From Caprella mutica (Eukaryota; Arthropoda; Malacostraca; Amphipoda; Caprellidae), in the NCBI GenBank assembly GCA_947561585.1, contig CANNZV010000509.1, forward strand, positions 1-64,000: 64,000 nucleotides of DNA. Reading direction: 5' to 3'. Shown piece after piece: positions 45,801 to 60,800 of the stretch. Every line of letters starts with the position of its first letter. Position 1 is the stretch's first letter. The notes beneath the pieces were generated by a model. It was not told the DNA's origin. It saw nothing but the letters and a program-made list of their open reading frames with translations, and searched no databases. The translations under genes were made by a program, and so were the position numbers.

Positions 45801-48800
45801 AGTGTATTGACTCTTGTGTGTAGTCAGAGCCTTCAGGAATAAGAGGGCGGGGTAGAGGCTGGGTCCATACCCTTGACGGGGTGTGCCCAACTGCCCAACA
45901 TGTTCCATGATGAACTTCTCTGCACAATCCGCGAACTCTTCGACTTCGTCAATGCCGTAGAATGATAGAATTGTGATCATCATTTGATTAAATAGTTTAG
46001 TCACCTTGAGGCTGGAGACACTCATGCTCCTGGAGAACATTCCAGACTTTGATAAGTTCTTCACCAATGGTAGGGTGCTCTCCCTCTTCAGTTTGGGCAC
46101 TAGGAAGGTGAGGATTTCTATAGATGCAGTCACATTGCCATAGACTAATGGTGGAGTGTCCGCGGGATAATAGAACTTCTCCAGCCACACCAGCTTGGGG
46201 TCTGCGTCTGGCCAGATCTCCAAAGCCCTTTTCAGAAGACCAAAGCATCTTCTGTACACAGAATCTGCCGCTTGGTTGAGGGCAAGTACCTGTGAGGGGC
46301 TGCTTGTCACTGGGGAAGGGTCGTATATGTGGACGCACATCCTAATGAGGAAGTAGGTGACGGTGTCAGCATGAGCACTGCTTTTAGGGTCATTCATAGG
46401 CCTGCCCTTTATCCTAGCCTCAGGAGTTGTGACTATTCCTGCTGCTTCGTTGCTAATCCTTTTTTCTTCCCATTTGATACAAACCTAGAAGAAATTACTC
46501 AACAATCAAAGTGTTCAAAAATACATAAATTTACTCATGCATCTGCGAGATATTTTCATTGTTTTAAAACATATTAGAACATTATAAAAGGACTAAAGAT
46601 ATTTAAAATAGGTATATGCACACAGTGTTGAATCACTTAATTGTATACGTTAATAGGTATGTGCACACTGTGTTAATAGCGTGGCCGGTAAATTCCACCA
46701 CTGAAAGTTCCACCATGGAAGATTTCACCTCTTTGAAAAATAAACAAAGCTATGAATAAACAGTTCATTTTAAAATGTATTTCTAAGTCTAGGTAATTTA
46801 TAAGTATAATTGAACAAATCTTTCTTTTAAATATAAAACAATTAATTAATGCCTTCCATGTGCAGGAAATATTTAACTGGCATGGCAACACTGCTAAATT
46901 TAGCTTCTTGAATCTAGCAACTGAAACACTAAAGTTCAAATGTTAATATTTGACACAAAAATAAATTATGTGAGGTACATTCTTAATGATAGTCTTGATA
47001 TTGAGCTGTAATATGAGAAGCATCTAGGTTTACAATGTCTATTTCTTTAGAGTCACTAAATCCTGCTGAACCTAATTCATATTATTAAGATGTTACATAT
47101 GTAAAAATAACCATAAGTGTTAGGATTTATTTCTCTTCATTGTTTTGAAGTTACGCCTTTCATTCGTGTGTCTTTGGTTTCAGGTCGAATCTAGTTAACG
47201 TACCGCAATTTACCTGCTTAGCCCTATGTTAAACCCGTACATGGAGGGTGTCCTTATTTTGGGACAGCAATCTGGATACAGGTAGGTTGCGAGCAAAGGT
47301 GTACGGGTTAAAATTTAGTTGAAAAGCATTACATTTAAATTTTATTTTTGTAACACTTTCAATTGAGATTACTTTACAGTTTCAGAAAGTTTCAGCATTG
47401 TGATTTTTCTATTTTAAATTAAAATAGCTAGATTGATAATAAATTAATAATTAAACAATTTATTTTTTAATTCCACTTTTTATCATCGCCGATTTAAATT
47501 GAAATATATATATTGGTACATTTAAGAACCTGGGCGATAAATAATATATATAAAATAAAATTTTATGCAACAAAATAATATCCTTTACAGGAGAATCAAA
47601 CGGGATCTAATTTGTTGATCAGTGGGGCAGCGAAACTTTATTGTTGAATTCACACAATTAATTTTATTATAAATTAAATTGATTCATATTTATCCCTTAT
47701 GCCTCGACTTAACATAACATATCTTATAACTTCTAAACTAATGAAATGTTGTTCGGTTAACACCAAAAGCACATTTTTCTTTTAAATCTGTTTAATTAAA
47801 GTTATACTTAATATAAATGAAATGCAGTATATATGTATGTGGTGAGATTTTCTGGCGGTGGAATATTGCGTGGTGGAACTTTCAAGGGTGGAATTTACCT
47901 ATAACCGTAAATAGATATATGCACACTGTGTTAATAGATATATGCACACTGTGTTAATAGATATATCCACACTGTGTTAATAGATATATCCACACTGTGT
48001 TAATAGATATACGCACACTGTGTTAATAGATAAACGCACACTGTGTTAATAGATATATCCACACTGTGTTAATAGATATATCCACACTGTGTTAATAGAT
48101 ATATCCACACTGTGTTAATAGATATATCCACACTGTGTTAATAGATATATCCACACTGTGTTAATAGATATATCCACACTGTGTTAATAGATATATCCAC
48201 ACTGTGTTAATAGATATATCCACACTGTGTTAATAGATATATCCACACTGTGTTAATAGATATATCCACACTGTGTTAATAGATATATCCACACTGTGTT
48301 AATAGATATATCCACACTGTGTTAATAGATATACGCACACTGTGTTAATAGATATACGCACACTGTGTTAATAGATATATCCACACTGTGTTAATAGATA
48401 TATCCACACTGTGTTAATAGATATATCCACACTGTGTTAATAGATATATCCACACTGTGGTAATAGATATATCCACACTGTGTTAATAGATATACGCACA
48501 CTGTGTTAATAGATATACGCACACTGTGTTAATAGATATACGCACACTGTGTTAATAGATATATCCACACTGTGTTAATAGATATATCCACACTGTGTTA
48601 ATAGATATATCCACACTGTGTTAATAGATATATCCACACTGTGTTAATAGATATATCCACACTGTGTTAATAGATATATGCACACTGTGTTAATAGATAT
48701 ATCCACACTGTGTTAATAGATATATCCACACTGTGTTAATAGATATATCCACACTGTGTTAATAGATATACGCACACTGTGTTAATAGATATACGCACAC

Positions 48801-51800
48801 TGTGTTAATAGATATACGCACACTGTGTTAATAGATATATCCACACTGTGTTAATAGATATACGCACACTGTGTTAATAGATATACGCACACTGTGTTAA
48901 TAGATATACGCACACTGTGTTAATAGATATATCCACACTGTGTTAATAGATATATCCACACTGTGTTAATAGATATATCCACACTGTGTTAATAGATATA
49001 CGCACACTGTGTTAATAGATATACGCACACTGTGTTAATAGATATACGCACACTGTGTTAATAGATATACGCACACTGTGTTAATAGATATACGCACACT
49101 GTGTTAATAGATATACGCACACTGTGTTAATAGATATACGCACACTGTGTTAATAGATATATCCACACTGTGGTAATAGATATATCCACACTGTGTTAAT
49201 AGATATATCCACACTGTGTTAATAGATATATCCACACTGTGTTAATAGATATATCCACACTGTGGTAATAGATATATCCACACTGTGTTAATAGATATAT
49301 CCACACTGTGTTAATAGATATATCCACACTGTGTTAATAGATATATGCACACTGTGTTAATAGATATATCCACACTGTGTTAATAGATATATCCACACTG
49401 TGTTAATAGATATATCCACACTGTGTTAATAGATATATCCACACTGTGTTAATAGATATATCCACACTGTGTTAATAGATATATCCACACTGTGTTAATA
49501 GATATATCCACACTGTGTTAATAGATATATGCACACTGTGTTAATAGATATATCCACACTGTGTTAATAGATATATCCACACTGTGTTAATAGATATATC
49601 CACACTGTGTTAATAGATATACGCACACTGTGTTAATAGATATACGCACACTGTGTTAATAGATATACGCACACTGTGTTAATAGATATATCCACACTGT
49701 GTTAATAGATATACGCACACTGTGTTAATAGATATACGCACACTGTGTTAATAGATATACGCACACTGTGTTAATAGATATATCCACACTGTGTTAATAG
49801 ATATATCCACACTGTGTTAATAGATATATCCACACTGTGTTAATAGATATACGCACACTGTGTTAATAGATATACGCACACTGTGTTAATAGATATACGC
49901 ACACTGTGTTAATAGATATACGCACACTGTGTTAATAGATATACGCACACTGTGTTAATAGATATACGCACACTGTGTTAATAGATATACGCACACTGTG
50001 TTAATAGATATATCCACACTGTGGTAATAGATATATCCACACTGTGTTAATAGATATATCCACACTGTGGTAATAGATATATCCACACTGTGTTAATAGA
50101 TATATCCACACTGTGTTAATAGATATATCCACACTGTGTTAATAGATATATCCACACTGTGTTAATAGATATATCCACACTGTGTTAATAGATATATCCA
50201 CACTGTGTTAATAGATATACGCACACTGTGTTAATAGATATACGCACACTGTGTTAATAGATATACGCACACTGTGTTAATAGATATACGCACACTGTGT
50301 TAATAGATATACGCACACTGTGTTAATAGATATACGCACACTGTGTTAATAGATATACGCACACTGTGGTAATAGATATATCCACACTGTGGTAATAGAT
50401 ATATCCACACTGTGTTAATAGATATATCCACACTGTGTTAATAGATATATCCACACTGTGTTAATAGATATATCCACACTGTGTTAATAGATATATCCAC
50501 ACTGTGTTAATAGATATATCCACACTGTGGTAATAGATATATCCACACTGTGGTAATAGATATCCACACTGTGGTAATTATCCTACATAGCAAATTAGTA
50601 AAGATATAACTAGATATTTACAATCCGGTTGCTAAGTTTAAACTTACTTCTGATAAATCAACAGCGAGTTTCTTGTGTTCAATTGAAGAAGTGGGAGAGA
50701 ATCCCAGTTTGTGCATAGAACTAGTGACATGTGACAGGAGATGGTAACGCACTGGTTGGTAAACCTCTGCATGCCGCACTATAAGCTGAAAAGTCAGGGG
50801 TACATAGGTAAACAGCGTCTAGCTATATATTGAATATAAGATGTATCAACTATATATTTTTTCCTGGGATATTAGGTGAATGTCCCAGGAATAAATCTTT
50901 CTTCCCTGGAATACTTCCTTAATATTCCAGGAATAAATCCTTTTTGCCAGTAATATATTCAATGTTTCGATAGCATTGAAGTTGAACAGTATTTCATTAA
51001 CTAAATTTATATTATGGAACTAATGTTAAGATAATTATCACTCAATAGCTACCTAAATAATTGATGAACTTTTTTAGCTAAATTGAAATTATCAGTAATA
51101 ATTTTCAAGTCATTTCATTTGCAGAAACATGTCGTAACAGCCGTACACACGTAGGGTTTTAAGTCTTTCCACCAGAGTTTTTTCTAAGCTCCTCCTACTT
51201 TTTAAGAAAAAAATATATAATAATTATTTATTTTAGTTGGTATCCATGATACCTGCAGGTACCATGGATACCAACTGAAATTAATAACAATTACATCGTT
51301 TTTTTTTCTTATATTCTAGTGGGAAAAGTAGGAGGAGCTTAGCAAAAACTCTGGTGGAAAAACTTAAAAAAACCCTACGTGTGTACGGCCCTTTAAGAAT
51401 TTACAGCACCAAATACCTGGAGAATATGAGTCAGTTGAGCTATGCTGTGACCCTCTTCGACTAAAATTTTCCGCGTCCAATGCGTCAACATTGTGTTACC
51501 TGTGATAGAAAAGGTCTATATTGGTAGATTATACTTATTTTTCTCTTCCGTAAGTGATATAGATAGAGATTTAGGATCACCTGTACAATCCACACCCAAA
51601 AATTTCAATCATGTGAAATCCGTACTCAGGTGATCCAAAATTTCTACTCAATTCACAAATTCTCAAAAGAGGGATAGCAGATGTTATGAAGAAGTATTAT
51701 TTTACATTGTTTTAAAGTAGGGGGAAAACCAGAAATTTAATAGCTATTTCAAATAGCTCGCTACCAAATGTTAAAAAACTAGCTATATAATTTTACGGCG

Positions 51801-54800
51801 TTAAGAAACACAGTCTATAAAGTGCAGATAATAGCACAGTCTCTTAACTATTCTAGAGTAGAAACGAAGATGCTACTCACCATCTTCCATCCTGTTAGGC
51901 ATAGCAGGGGTGAGAACTTCCAAAGCCCTCTTCACAACATTTTTTCCTTCCAGAGCATGGGCCTTGAGCAAACTATGGAAAACTTGCAGTACAATACGTC
52001 GGTTGATGGAAAACTTGGATATGATGTAGGAGAGGAGGAGGTGGCCATGATACTTAGTAGAAGGATCTACACAGTTTTTAGCAAGGAGACATGGCCAGGC
52101 AAAGGTCATGAGTTCTCTCAGTTCCTCTTGTTTGTTATTCAATTCATTCTGGAAGTGGCTGGATGCCTTGTCAACGAGCAGGCATGAGAGTTGTAGGAGT
52201 AATATTCGTAGAGAATCGCTGTAGACTGTCGACTTGCCTTCAGTGATGATGCACTTAATGAACACACTCACAATATCCTCATGAATTGAGTCCTTGCTTA
52301 TGAGTTCTGCCTCGTCACCATTCTCTAGACTGTGTGCAAGAGAAGGTATGACGATGTACTGCAACACGTTAGAGTTCAAGTCTTGCTCACGGCCTTCATT
52401 CTGCTTGCCTTCCTTCCTTTGGTTTCTGAACAAATTAACCAGTTCGAAGAAAGCACGACGTTTCCAAGCAATGGGATAAGTTTTAGTCACAGACTCCTCC
52501 AGAAAATCTCTGAGGAATTGGAATTCTGAAAGATAGCGACCACTGAAGACCCTAGTCAGTTGGAACAGCAGGTTGATGTGGTCTGTATTTATTGTGAAAT
52601 AGAAAAGCAAAATGGAGACTATCATGCGTGGTATTTTCCAGTGATTGTAACTCACTGTGGATGGAGTCAAATGAATTTCCTGGAACTCCCTCGAACACCA
52701 AATATTCTTCAAGGCTTCTACAAGATACAGTTTATCATTGAGCCATGATCCATTGTTCTTTTTGATGATCAACAGGATCATCCTGATGGCAATGTACTGG
52801 ACCTGATGGTTATTAGTTTGGAAACCTTCTTGAACCAAGGAGAGAAGTTCATCTCCAAAGTTCTCAATCTCAGCTCTAATTTCCTTTGCATCTTCATTCC
52901 TGATGATGTATTCCAAGCAGCGGCCCCACTGTTCATTGCCTCTGTATTTGACATCAAAGAAGGTTCTCAGCGCTTGGGTAGGGTAGCGATTCAAGAACTT
53001 TATCATTGGTTTACGTAGAATACTCCCTGCTTCAATCAACATGGACTGTTCTGCAGCCAAAACGTACTTTATGACATCCTCAATTAACCGTGCTACAGCA
53101 CATGGAAGTGTGTTAATCAATTCTAGGATAGCAGCACTTATTTTCAACTCCTCCTGTGTTCGGACAGAGGTGAATCCTTGCTTCAAAATGGTCTTTATCA
53201 AGTCTTCAGAGAAGTACTGAGGGAAGAGTCTGGTAAAGTGGATGAGCTTTCCAACACCTTGCAAAGTTATTCGCTGGGTGGTTATCATGTTGAACTGTTT
53301 TCGAGTGGCTTCGTTTATGGTTTCAGAGCAGAAATTAGTCTTGTTGATCGTGTATTGGAAACTCTCAAAGGCAGCTTCTTGTATTTCATCATTGGTGGCA
53401 GCTCGAAGTGCACGGTAGAACGAGCGATACACTTTCTCTACCAAACCATTAATGTAATAACAAGCTGAGAGAGCTTTAAGCGCAGATTTTCTCAATGGAA
53501 CCAAGTTTGTGACATTTTTATAACATGAATATTTTCTGAGATTAGTGTCATCCGAGTCCACTATATTTACGAGCTCATTGATAAATACTTTATGTTCGTG
53601 GAAATCCAGATTAAGTTTGTAGATGGGAGGGTCTAGAGTAGTACAGAATGTGTTACCCTCCATTAATCCTATTTGAACATTAGCAGGCTGGTGACGGAGA
53701 AGATGTTTCTTAGGTGGCACCATCTCCATCAACTTATCCTTCTGGTGCTTCATGACTTCAGTGGTTCCACGTCCTGTTAATTCTCCTAAGTTCTTTAATG
53801 ATTTCATGGACTGCTCTCTCACAGTTTTATTAGAGGAAATAATTTGCAGTACGAATTCTTGTGTCACCTCCTTCAGGCTTTTTTCCTGCACTTCTATCAT
53901 CTCCGGTGTGTTATTGGGATGCAATAGTGGAGAAAAGCACAGCTGAAGCATTTTGTCAAGATTAGTCTTTGCAGTATCTATAGCTCCTGTAGATACTTCC
54001 CCTGTCAAATCCATCATGACATAGAGAAAAGCTCTGACAAACGGGAACTGATGTTGCAAGACCCACTTTAGACACGCCTGTTCACAAAGAGCTTTTATGG
54101 CCAAACAGCCACCAAGCTTGGCGTACCAAGATCTTTGGTAGCAAAGTTGACACATCTTCACAGAGATGTACTCCATGAGAGGCAGTTTTGAAGCCCGCTC
54201 CTTACTTCCTAGCACTTCAGCAGACACGCTCAGAATAAGAGCAAGAGCAAGATTACCTGGTTTACATAATTCTTTTTCCTCGTGACCCATGACGGCGGCA
54301 AGAGCATCCACTAGAACCATTGTATCCATGCCTGTGATCTTATTGCGGATGTTGAAAGGTCCTGCCTGTTGCACAACCGTCACCAGAGTATAGTGTCTAA
54401 CAATGGCCACCATGGTGGGGATCACAGTCTTACTCAATTCTTTAATAGCAGCTGCTACAAGCATGGCTGTCAAAGCAGTTTGATGAACTCTCCTGGCAGC
54501 TTCGTCAGAGCACTTGTATGGATCTCCAGACTGTATTGGATTAGTTTTGAAACATGGATGACGAACGAGCTTACTATAAAGTTCCTTGTCTTTTTCCTGA
54601 ACAAGGGAACCTACTAGGAAACAGCGAACGACTTCCCAGCACTGCTGTCGGTACCAGGGATCTGTGTTGGAAGTTTTCAGAGCATCAAGAGCTACTTCTA
54701 TTACTCTCTCAACAGGTAGAACGATGGGAGAGTCGTAGTCTAGGAACTTCACATCAACACAAGAACCAGAGGCTTCCTTAACTGTGTACTCTAGTTTCTG

Positions 54801-57800
54801 AGGCTCAATCATCATCTTACGATTACCACCACCAAACTTGCCCAGTACTCTGAAAGCACCTTGAGCAGTTGATTCATGAGGATTCCTCAAAGTTTTCCAT
54901 AATGCTTGCATAAGCTCTGCCCTCACAGGCTGAATATGCTCATATAAGAAATCAGGTTGAAGGTTATCAACACATAATTCTAGTGTGCGCAAGCCTTGAG
55001 ATACAAGAGTGTTGCTTCCATTAAGAGCGGATACAAGAGGATCCATCAACATTGGTAGATATGGCAACAGAGATGACAGCCTAACTGGAACAGTCAGGCA
55101 CAGTTCTACAAAGAGATCTTTCATATGTTGTTTATGTAAACCACTTTGCAGACTGTTTAACCCTTGTAACAAAGAGGGCAAGAGAGGAAGGAACTCTTGG
55201 TAAAGGAGATCATGTTTACCGCCTCCTATCGATCTGAATAGAGCCCTGAGGAGTAGGAAGTAGTTGTAAGGCTCTTTGGCTGTCATGGCAAGATCCATGG
55301 ATTTGTTAACTATTTGGTGAAGATGTGGCTTCAACATCTGCTCATTGGGGGGTGGGAATAGGGAAACACTGCCAAATACTAATTTGAACAGTTTCAAGTA
55401 CAAGCTAGACCTTTCAACAGGTGTCCCCATCTCTTCCATGTGTTTGAGTAGGTATTCTACAAGGATGGTAGCAAAACCTGGTGAAGTAATTTCATTTGCT
55501 AGGAAATTGTTAGCAACGGCTTGTAGTGCTGAATTCAAATGAATTCTGTCCACAACATAGTCTATACACGTACCAAAGATCTCCCTGAAATTATTTGGAT
55601 GGAAGAGAGGGAAGACACCAGCAAAATGTTCAAGAACATCTCTTTCTTCTTTGGTTCTTCCAGTTGTGGGTGAATTAACTCTATTAGCTCCTCCTGACTG
55701 GGTGGGAACATTAATGGTGTAGACGTCAAGAGCTTGCATCGCCCACTTCACAAAACGTATGTAGATCAGTATTTCCTTAGGTTGGAAAATTTTATCTTGA
55801 GCATTCAAATCATTCAAATGCTTTACATTTGTGCATCCCCAAGTTATTGTTTTCACAGAAGAAACTAAAGTCTTGACCAATGCTTTGCAGTCAGCGAGCA
55901 AGTAGTTATGAACGACGTTAGGTATGGCCCCTAACTTGAGGTCCTTAAACCTAGATTCGCCACTTTCCTGTGTAGCTGTAGAGGGAGTGTCTTTAGTGTC
56001 CTCTGTTTTCACGTCTTGACTGCCTCCTTCAGTAGAATTGTTTGTAGCTTTTTCAGCTGCAGCAGCAGCAGTGGCTTCCTTCTCAGCATATTTCTGCTTC
56101 AAATAAGGCACTTGATACTTTGCAATTCGTTTGAACTTGTCTACAAAGACTTGGAGCATGCGCATCAACAAGTCTCTGTTCTTCTTCAGGTCAGGCTCAT
56201 TTGCCGTGTTTCTAACAACACAATCAACGAGGTTGAGCAAAAGTTTGCACGACATCGTTTGAATTGCAGTGGGTAAAGTCTCATCATGGACATTTTTGGA
56301 GAACAGGTTGATGGCTGCTTCCAAATTCTTGAAATTTAATTTGTTTCTGGAGAAATGGGAACAATTAGCTAGTAACAATTGGATGGTTTCAAAATCACCT
56401 ATATAATAATTTAGCTAGTACAGATTATAGGGATAAAAATTAAGAGCTAAGGTAGTTTATGAATTATCTGATAGTTCCACATCTTCGAAAATATAAAAAT
56501 GAAGTATATATGAGTATATGATGATCATTTAACTTTCATTTTAATACATATCCATAAAATGATTATTAAACTTATATTTTAATTGGAGTCCATAAAAAAA
56601 GATACTGAAAATAATTGAAATAAAAATTTAATTACAATTGGTATATATTTTTTCTTATATGATTTAAGATGTTGAACAGTAAGTTAAGTCAGAACTATAA
56701 TCAGTTAACCAATTATATACAATTGAAGGAAGTTTTAGCTTTTCACGGGACACACTGAATTTGTTGTTGAATATCATAGGATAAGCATGACATTATGTAG
56801 CTACCTGACGTGATGAACTAAGTCTGCAAGAGTAGAGTAGGCTAGAGGTCTGAGAGTGTCATAAGCTGTCCACCCTGTACCGAATAGCAACTCCTCGTCA
56901 AACAACTTGTGAATGTGGGGGATACAATCTGAAAATGACAAAATGTTATAGAAAGGATAAATTAATAAGGAATTATAATTATGCAATAAATAACAACAGT
57001 AAATTAGCAATGTAATATCATTCTGTAATATCTAGCTATACGAAACACTGCATCTGTGTGTGTGTTGTGGAGCAATAATAATCAGAAACTGTTAGACTTA
57101 GAAACTTCTAAAAAAATTTTTTTTTAAGTATTTAGGAAGTGGTGTCTAGTTTAATGTATTAACACTAGTAACCTAGCCATTGGTGCTGGCAAACCACCCG
57201 AATGAAAATATAATAAAAACTTTAATTCTATACCAATTTGGAAGCTGTCTTTTCATGACATATTTTTTTCATAATTACATACAATTAGACACAAACAAAA
57301 GTATTTAATGGTAAGATACTCGTATTATGAGCATTTATTGAAGTATATCAGAGCACTCTCCAGTCATGAGATGCACAAGTGTGTGTGAGTTAACTGTTGA
57401 GGGCAGTAAACGCAAAGGCTTTTTTAAGTCTTTCTTTCCACCAAAATTTTTGCTAAGCTTATCCTACTTTTTCCACAAGATATTAGAAATATGTGAGGAA
57501 AAATGATAATAATTGTTATTCATTTCAATTTGTATCCTTGATACCAACAGGCATCATGGAAACCTGAATAATAATATTTTCTTTTGGTATCCATGATACC
57601 AATTGAAATAAATAACAATTATATCATTTTTTTCTCACATAATTCAAATATATTGAGGTAAAAGTAGGAGGAGCTTACTAAAAAGTCTGGTGGAAAGAGA
57701 CACTTACAAAACCGTGCGTGTGTACTGCCCTTAATCCTTAGCGGCTTAGAAAAGATGTGCAGGACTAATTGCGCACACCAACCTTCTTACAGAGTGACGA

Positions 57801-60800
57801 AGAGTACTATCTAAGAAATACTCGTTTCTTATCTTTGCTTGTTACTTTTATTTTAAATGGAAAATTATTCTTTGGATTTATCAATGAATGTATAAATATC
57901 TAATGAAGGTTATTATGCAGAAAAAATATTGAAGTCATTTAGTTAAGATTTTGTAAGTGTTGTGTGAGTTCTGGCACACCAGTGGCTAAGTTAGTGAAAC
58001 TTTTTAGGGCTAGGTTGGTAGTGTTAAAAAGATTTTTTCGGAAATTCAATCTGGTTTTCAAATTATTAACAATTAATTCATAATGGCCCAATGGAATATA
58101 TAAAAATTAATTTGACATACCTTCCAGGATATTTTCAGAGACTACAGAATGGGCTGAAATTTTCTATCGAGAGACCTATAACCCAGTGGTTCTTAAACGG
58201 GGGTGCACGGATTGTTTATAGGGGGTGCATGAGATGGCTGCTGTTTATAAGTTCAGTTCTTGCTATTGATATCATGCAGAATACATATAGAGTATATTTT
58301 CTTCAAAATGTTGCAATGTGAGGTAGTTATAAAAGTATATGAATTTTCTGATATAATTAATTATCATTGTGGTTTTCTATATTTTTTTTATATCTTTGAG
58401 TGTGGGATTTCTCATTTTGTGTGCCTGTAACTTTTATTCTTTCTGTCCTATATTCTAACAATGAATAGAAAGAAAAAGGGTGCTTCCATTGTATAAATGG
58501 AAACAAAAAACTGTATCTTTCTATATCGATTTTTCTTTCTGAGTCAGGATTATATGCGAGTGTCACTACCCCGTAATTGATTAGTTTTATTTTATTAGTT
58601 TACAACCGTTCATTTTCTAAATATTTATATATCTAACTACAATTTTAATTTTCCTTACCTAAAAAAATAATTTTACATTATGTAGCCGAATAAAATAATA
58701 GTTTTCCTTACTTTTTCAATTTGCATATTTAATACTCAAATCATAGTAACCAAATATATTCTAATTGCAGCTTTTCAATCTATTTCAATGCAAAGCAATG
58801 CTCAGGAGGTGCATTAGAAAATTAAGGGGTGTGCAAGAAAAATACTTCAAGAACAATTGCTCTAGCCTATAGTAGTACAGAACCTATTTATTTTTTAATA
58901 AAAATTCAGACATGTTTTTTGAATAATTGAATTTCAAGTTCTACGTAAAAAAGATTACGTTTAATTGGTTTGGCCTGTTCTCTCCCAAAATCTAATAAAC
59001 TGGTAACTGGATAGTGACCAATCGTCCCACCAAGTTTCATGCAATATGGTTCAATACTTTTGGAGTTATAAATGACATTGACCTTTGACCAGGTCGCTCC
59101 CAAAATTCTATCAGAAGGTCACTGGACATGGACCAATCGTTTCACAAAATTTCAGGCAATTTGGTTGAATACTTTTTCAGTTAAACGAATAACAAGACGA
59201 TAAATAAATAAATACCGGGTAAAACATGACCATCCGCATTCTGCGAAGGTAAAAATAGGGCCAATTGTAACATATGAAATTAAAAAAGTCTCAATAATTG
59301 AATCTTGAGAATATTTAATATGTAAAAACTGTCTACAAAAATTACTGCATAAACTTTTTCAAACTTTGAAGTACTTTTTGAGATAAAGTTGATGAAAATT
59401 TGGAATACATATTTTTCACGATTGAAAATACATTTTTTCAGTTACAGAAGATTATTAACTGTGGAAAAATTGAATAAAATTTTGAAATAGTTAGTTTTAA
59501 ACATAGCTGTATTTAATCCAAAAAAAAAACAAATTTTGTGCCCAAATTTGATCAATTAATCAAAATAGATGGCATATCAACAATATATTTAGAGATTTAA
59601 TTAATTTTTCTATTTCAATTATTGAAATAATCGATGTAGAGACTTATTCAAATTGTGTATAATATTCATAATTTATAAGGCTGTTTTATACTGACGTCAT
59701 GTAATGTAAAATAACTCTATATCACTACCTGAAATTGATATGAAATGGCATATGTTTGACCATATACAACATGATATGGAAATTTATCCTCAAATGTAAA
59801 ATAATAGTTTCGTACATAACAAAATTTTAGAAACATAGGCAGTTAAGTACATATACAGTAATAGGATGCAATAATTAATTATCTTCAAAAAATGACTATT
59901 TACATTACATATTTAATTAATTTTAAAAGTATTCCTTATCCCTTTTAAAAACTTGAATATGTGCAGAATCAGAATAATTTCATATTCCATTTTCAATTAT
60001 TTTAAATGAAAATCCATTTCTTCGCAGTCTATTAATTCATCAAAAGTGTGTCACTCTATTTAAAATTTCAACAAACATAATAAATGCAATCTTGTCAATC
60101 AACCTACAATTTGCGGATTTGTGCCGAAGAGTTCAAAGTACAGCCATTCAACTGAGGTAAATTGCACCCCAGTGAACAATTAGTAGAGGATGCGACACAT
60201 TATAACTAGAATAAGAGGTAAATTTAAAAAATGTTCATATTATTCAGTTGGTAAAATGTACATTTAACTGAATAGTATGATTTTTTTTAATTAACATCCT
60301 ATTTTGAATATCATTTGCAAGAACCATTGCTAAAAATTGTTCACCGGGGTGGAATTACAGCGGTTGTTAAAAAAAACCTTCGTTAGTCAGACCACTCCCT
60401 TAAACTTAGATGAATTAGCTACTAAATAAAATATTTAATATTTACCTGTGTGAAATTTACCTGGGTTGAAACTTACGTGTGGTGGAACTTATGAGTGTGG
60501 AATTTTACCTTGGGGGCATTCCAGGACAAGTTGACCAGAATCAACACCCCACCCCCTCAGATTTGCATGAAAGTTGGTACTAGGGTAAATTAGGAATTAT
60601 CGGTCAGTTTCACATCTTCGGTCAGATAAGAAAAAAACGATATTATAATTGTTATTTAATATTTATATCGTTTTTTCTTATATGACCGTAAGATGTGAAA
60701 CTGACTGATAATTTGTAATTTACCTAAGTGTTATTGTGTCCTAAAAACTATTTTGATAATCTCGTAACAATCTATTTTGACAAGGTCAAAAGTTATGACC

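Noticed and set aside
47900..50575. Possible CRISPR array because of regular short repeats
   Set aside because: The units are directly adjacent without unique spacers, and the setting is an intron of an animal gene. It is a minisatellite.
56341..56398. Alternative start of the giant TRRAP exon at 56398
   Set aside because: That acceptor needs one leftover base from the previous exon, but the previous exon leaves two. It would create a stop; the acceptor before 56346 keeps the frame.
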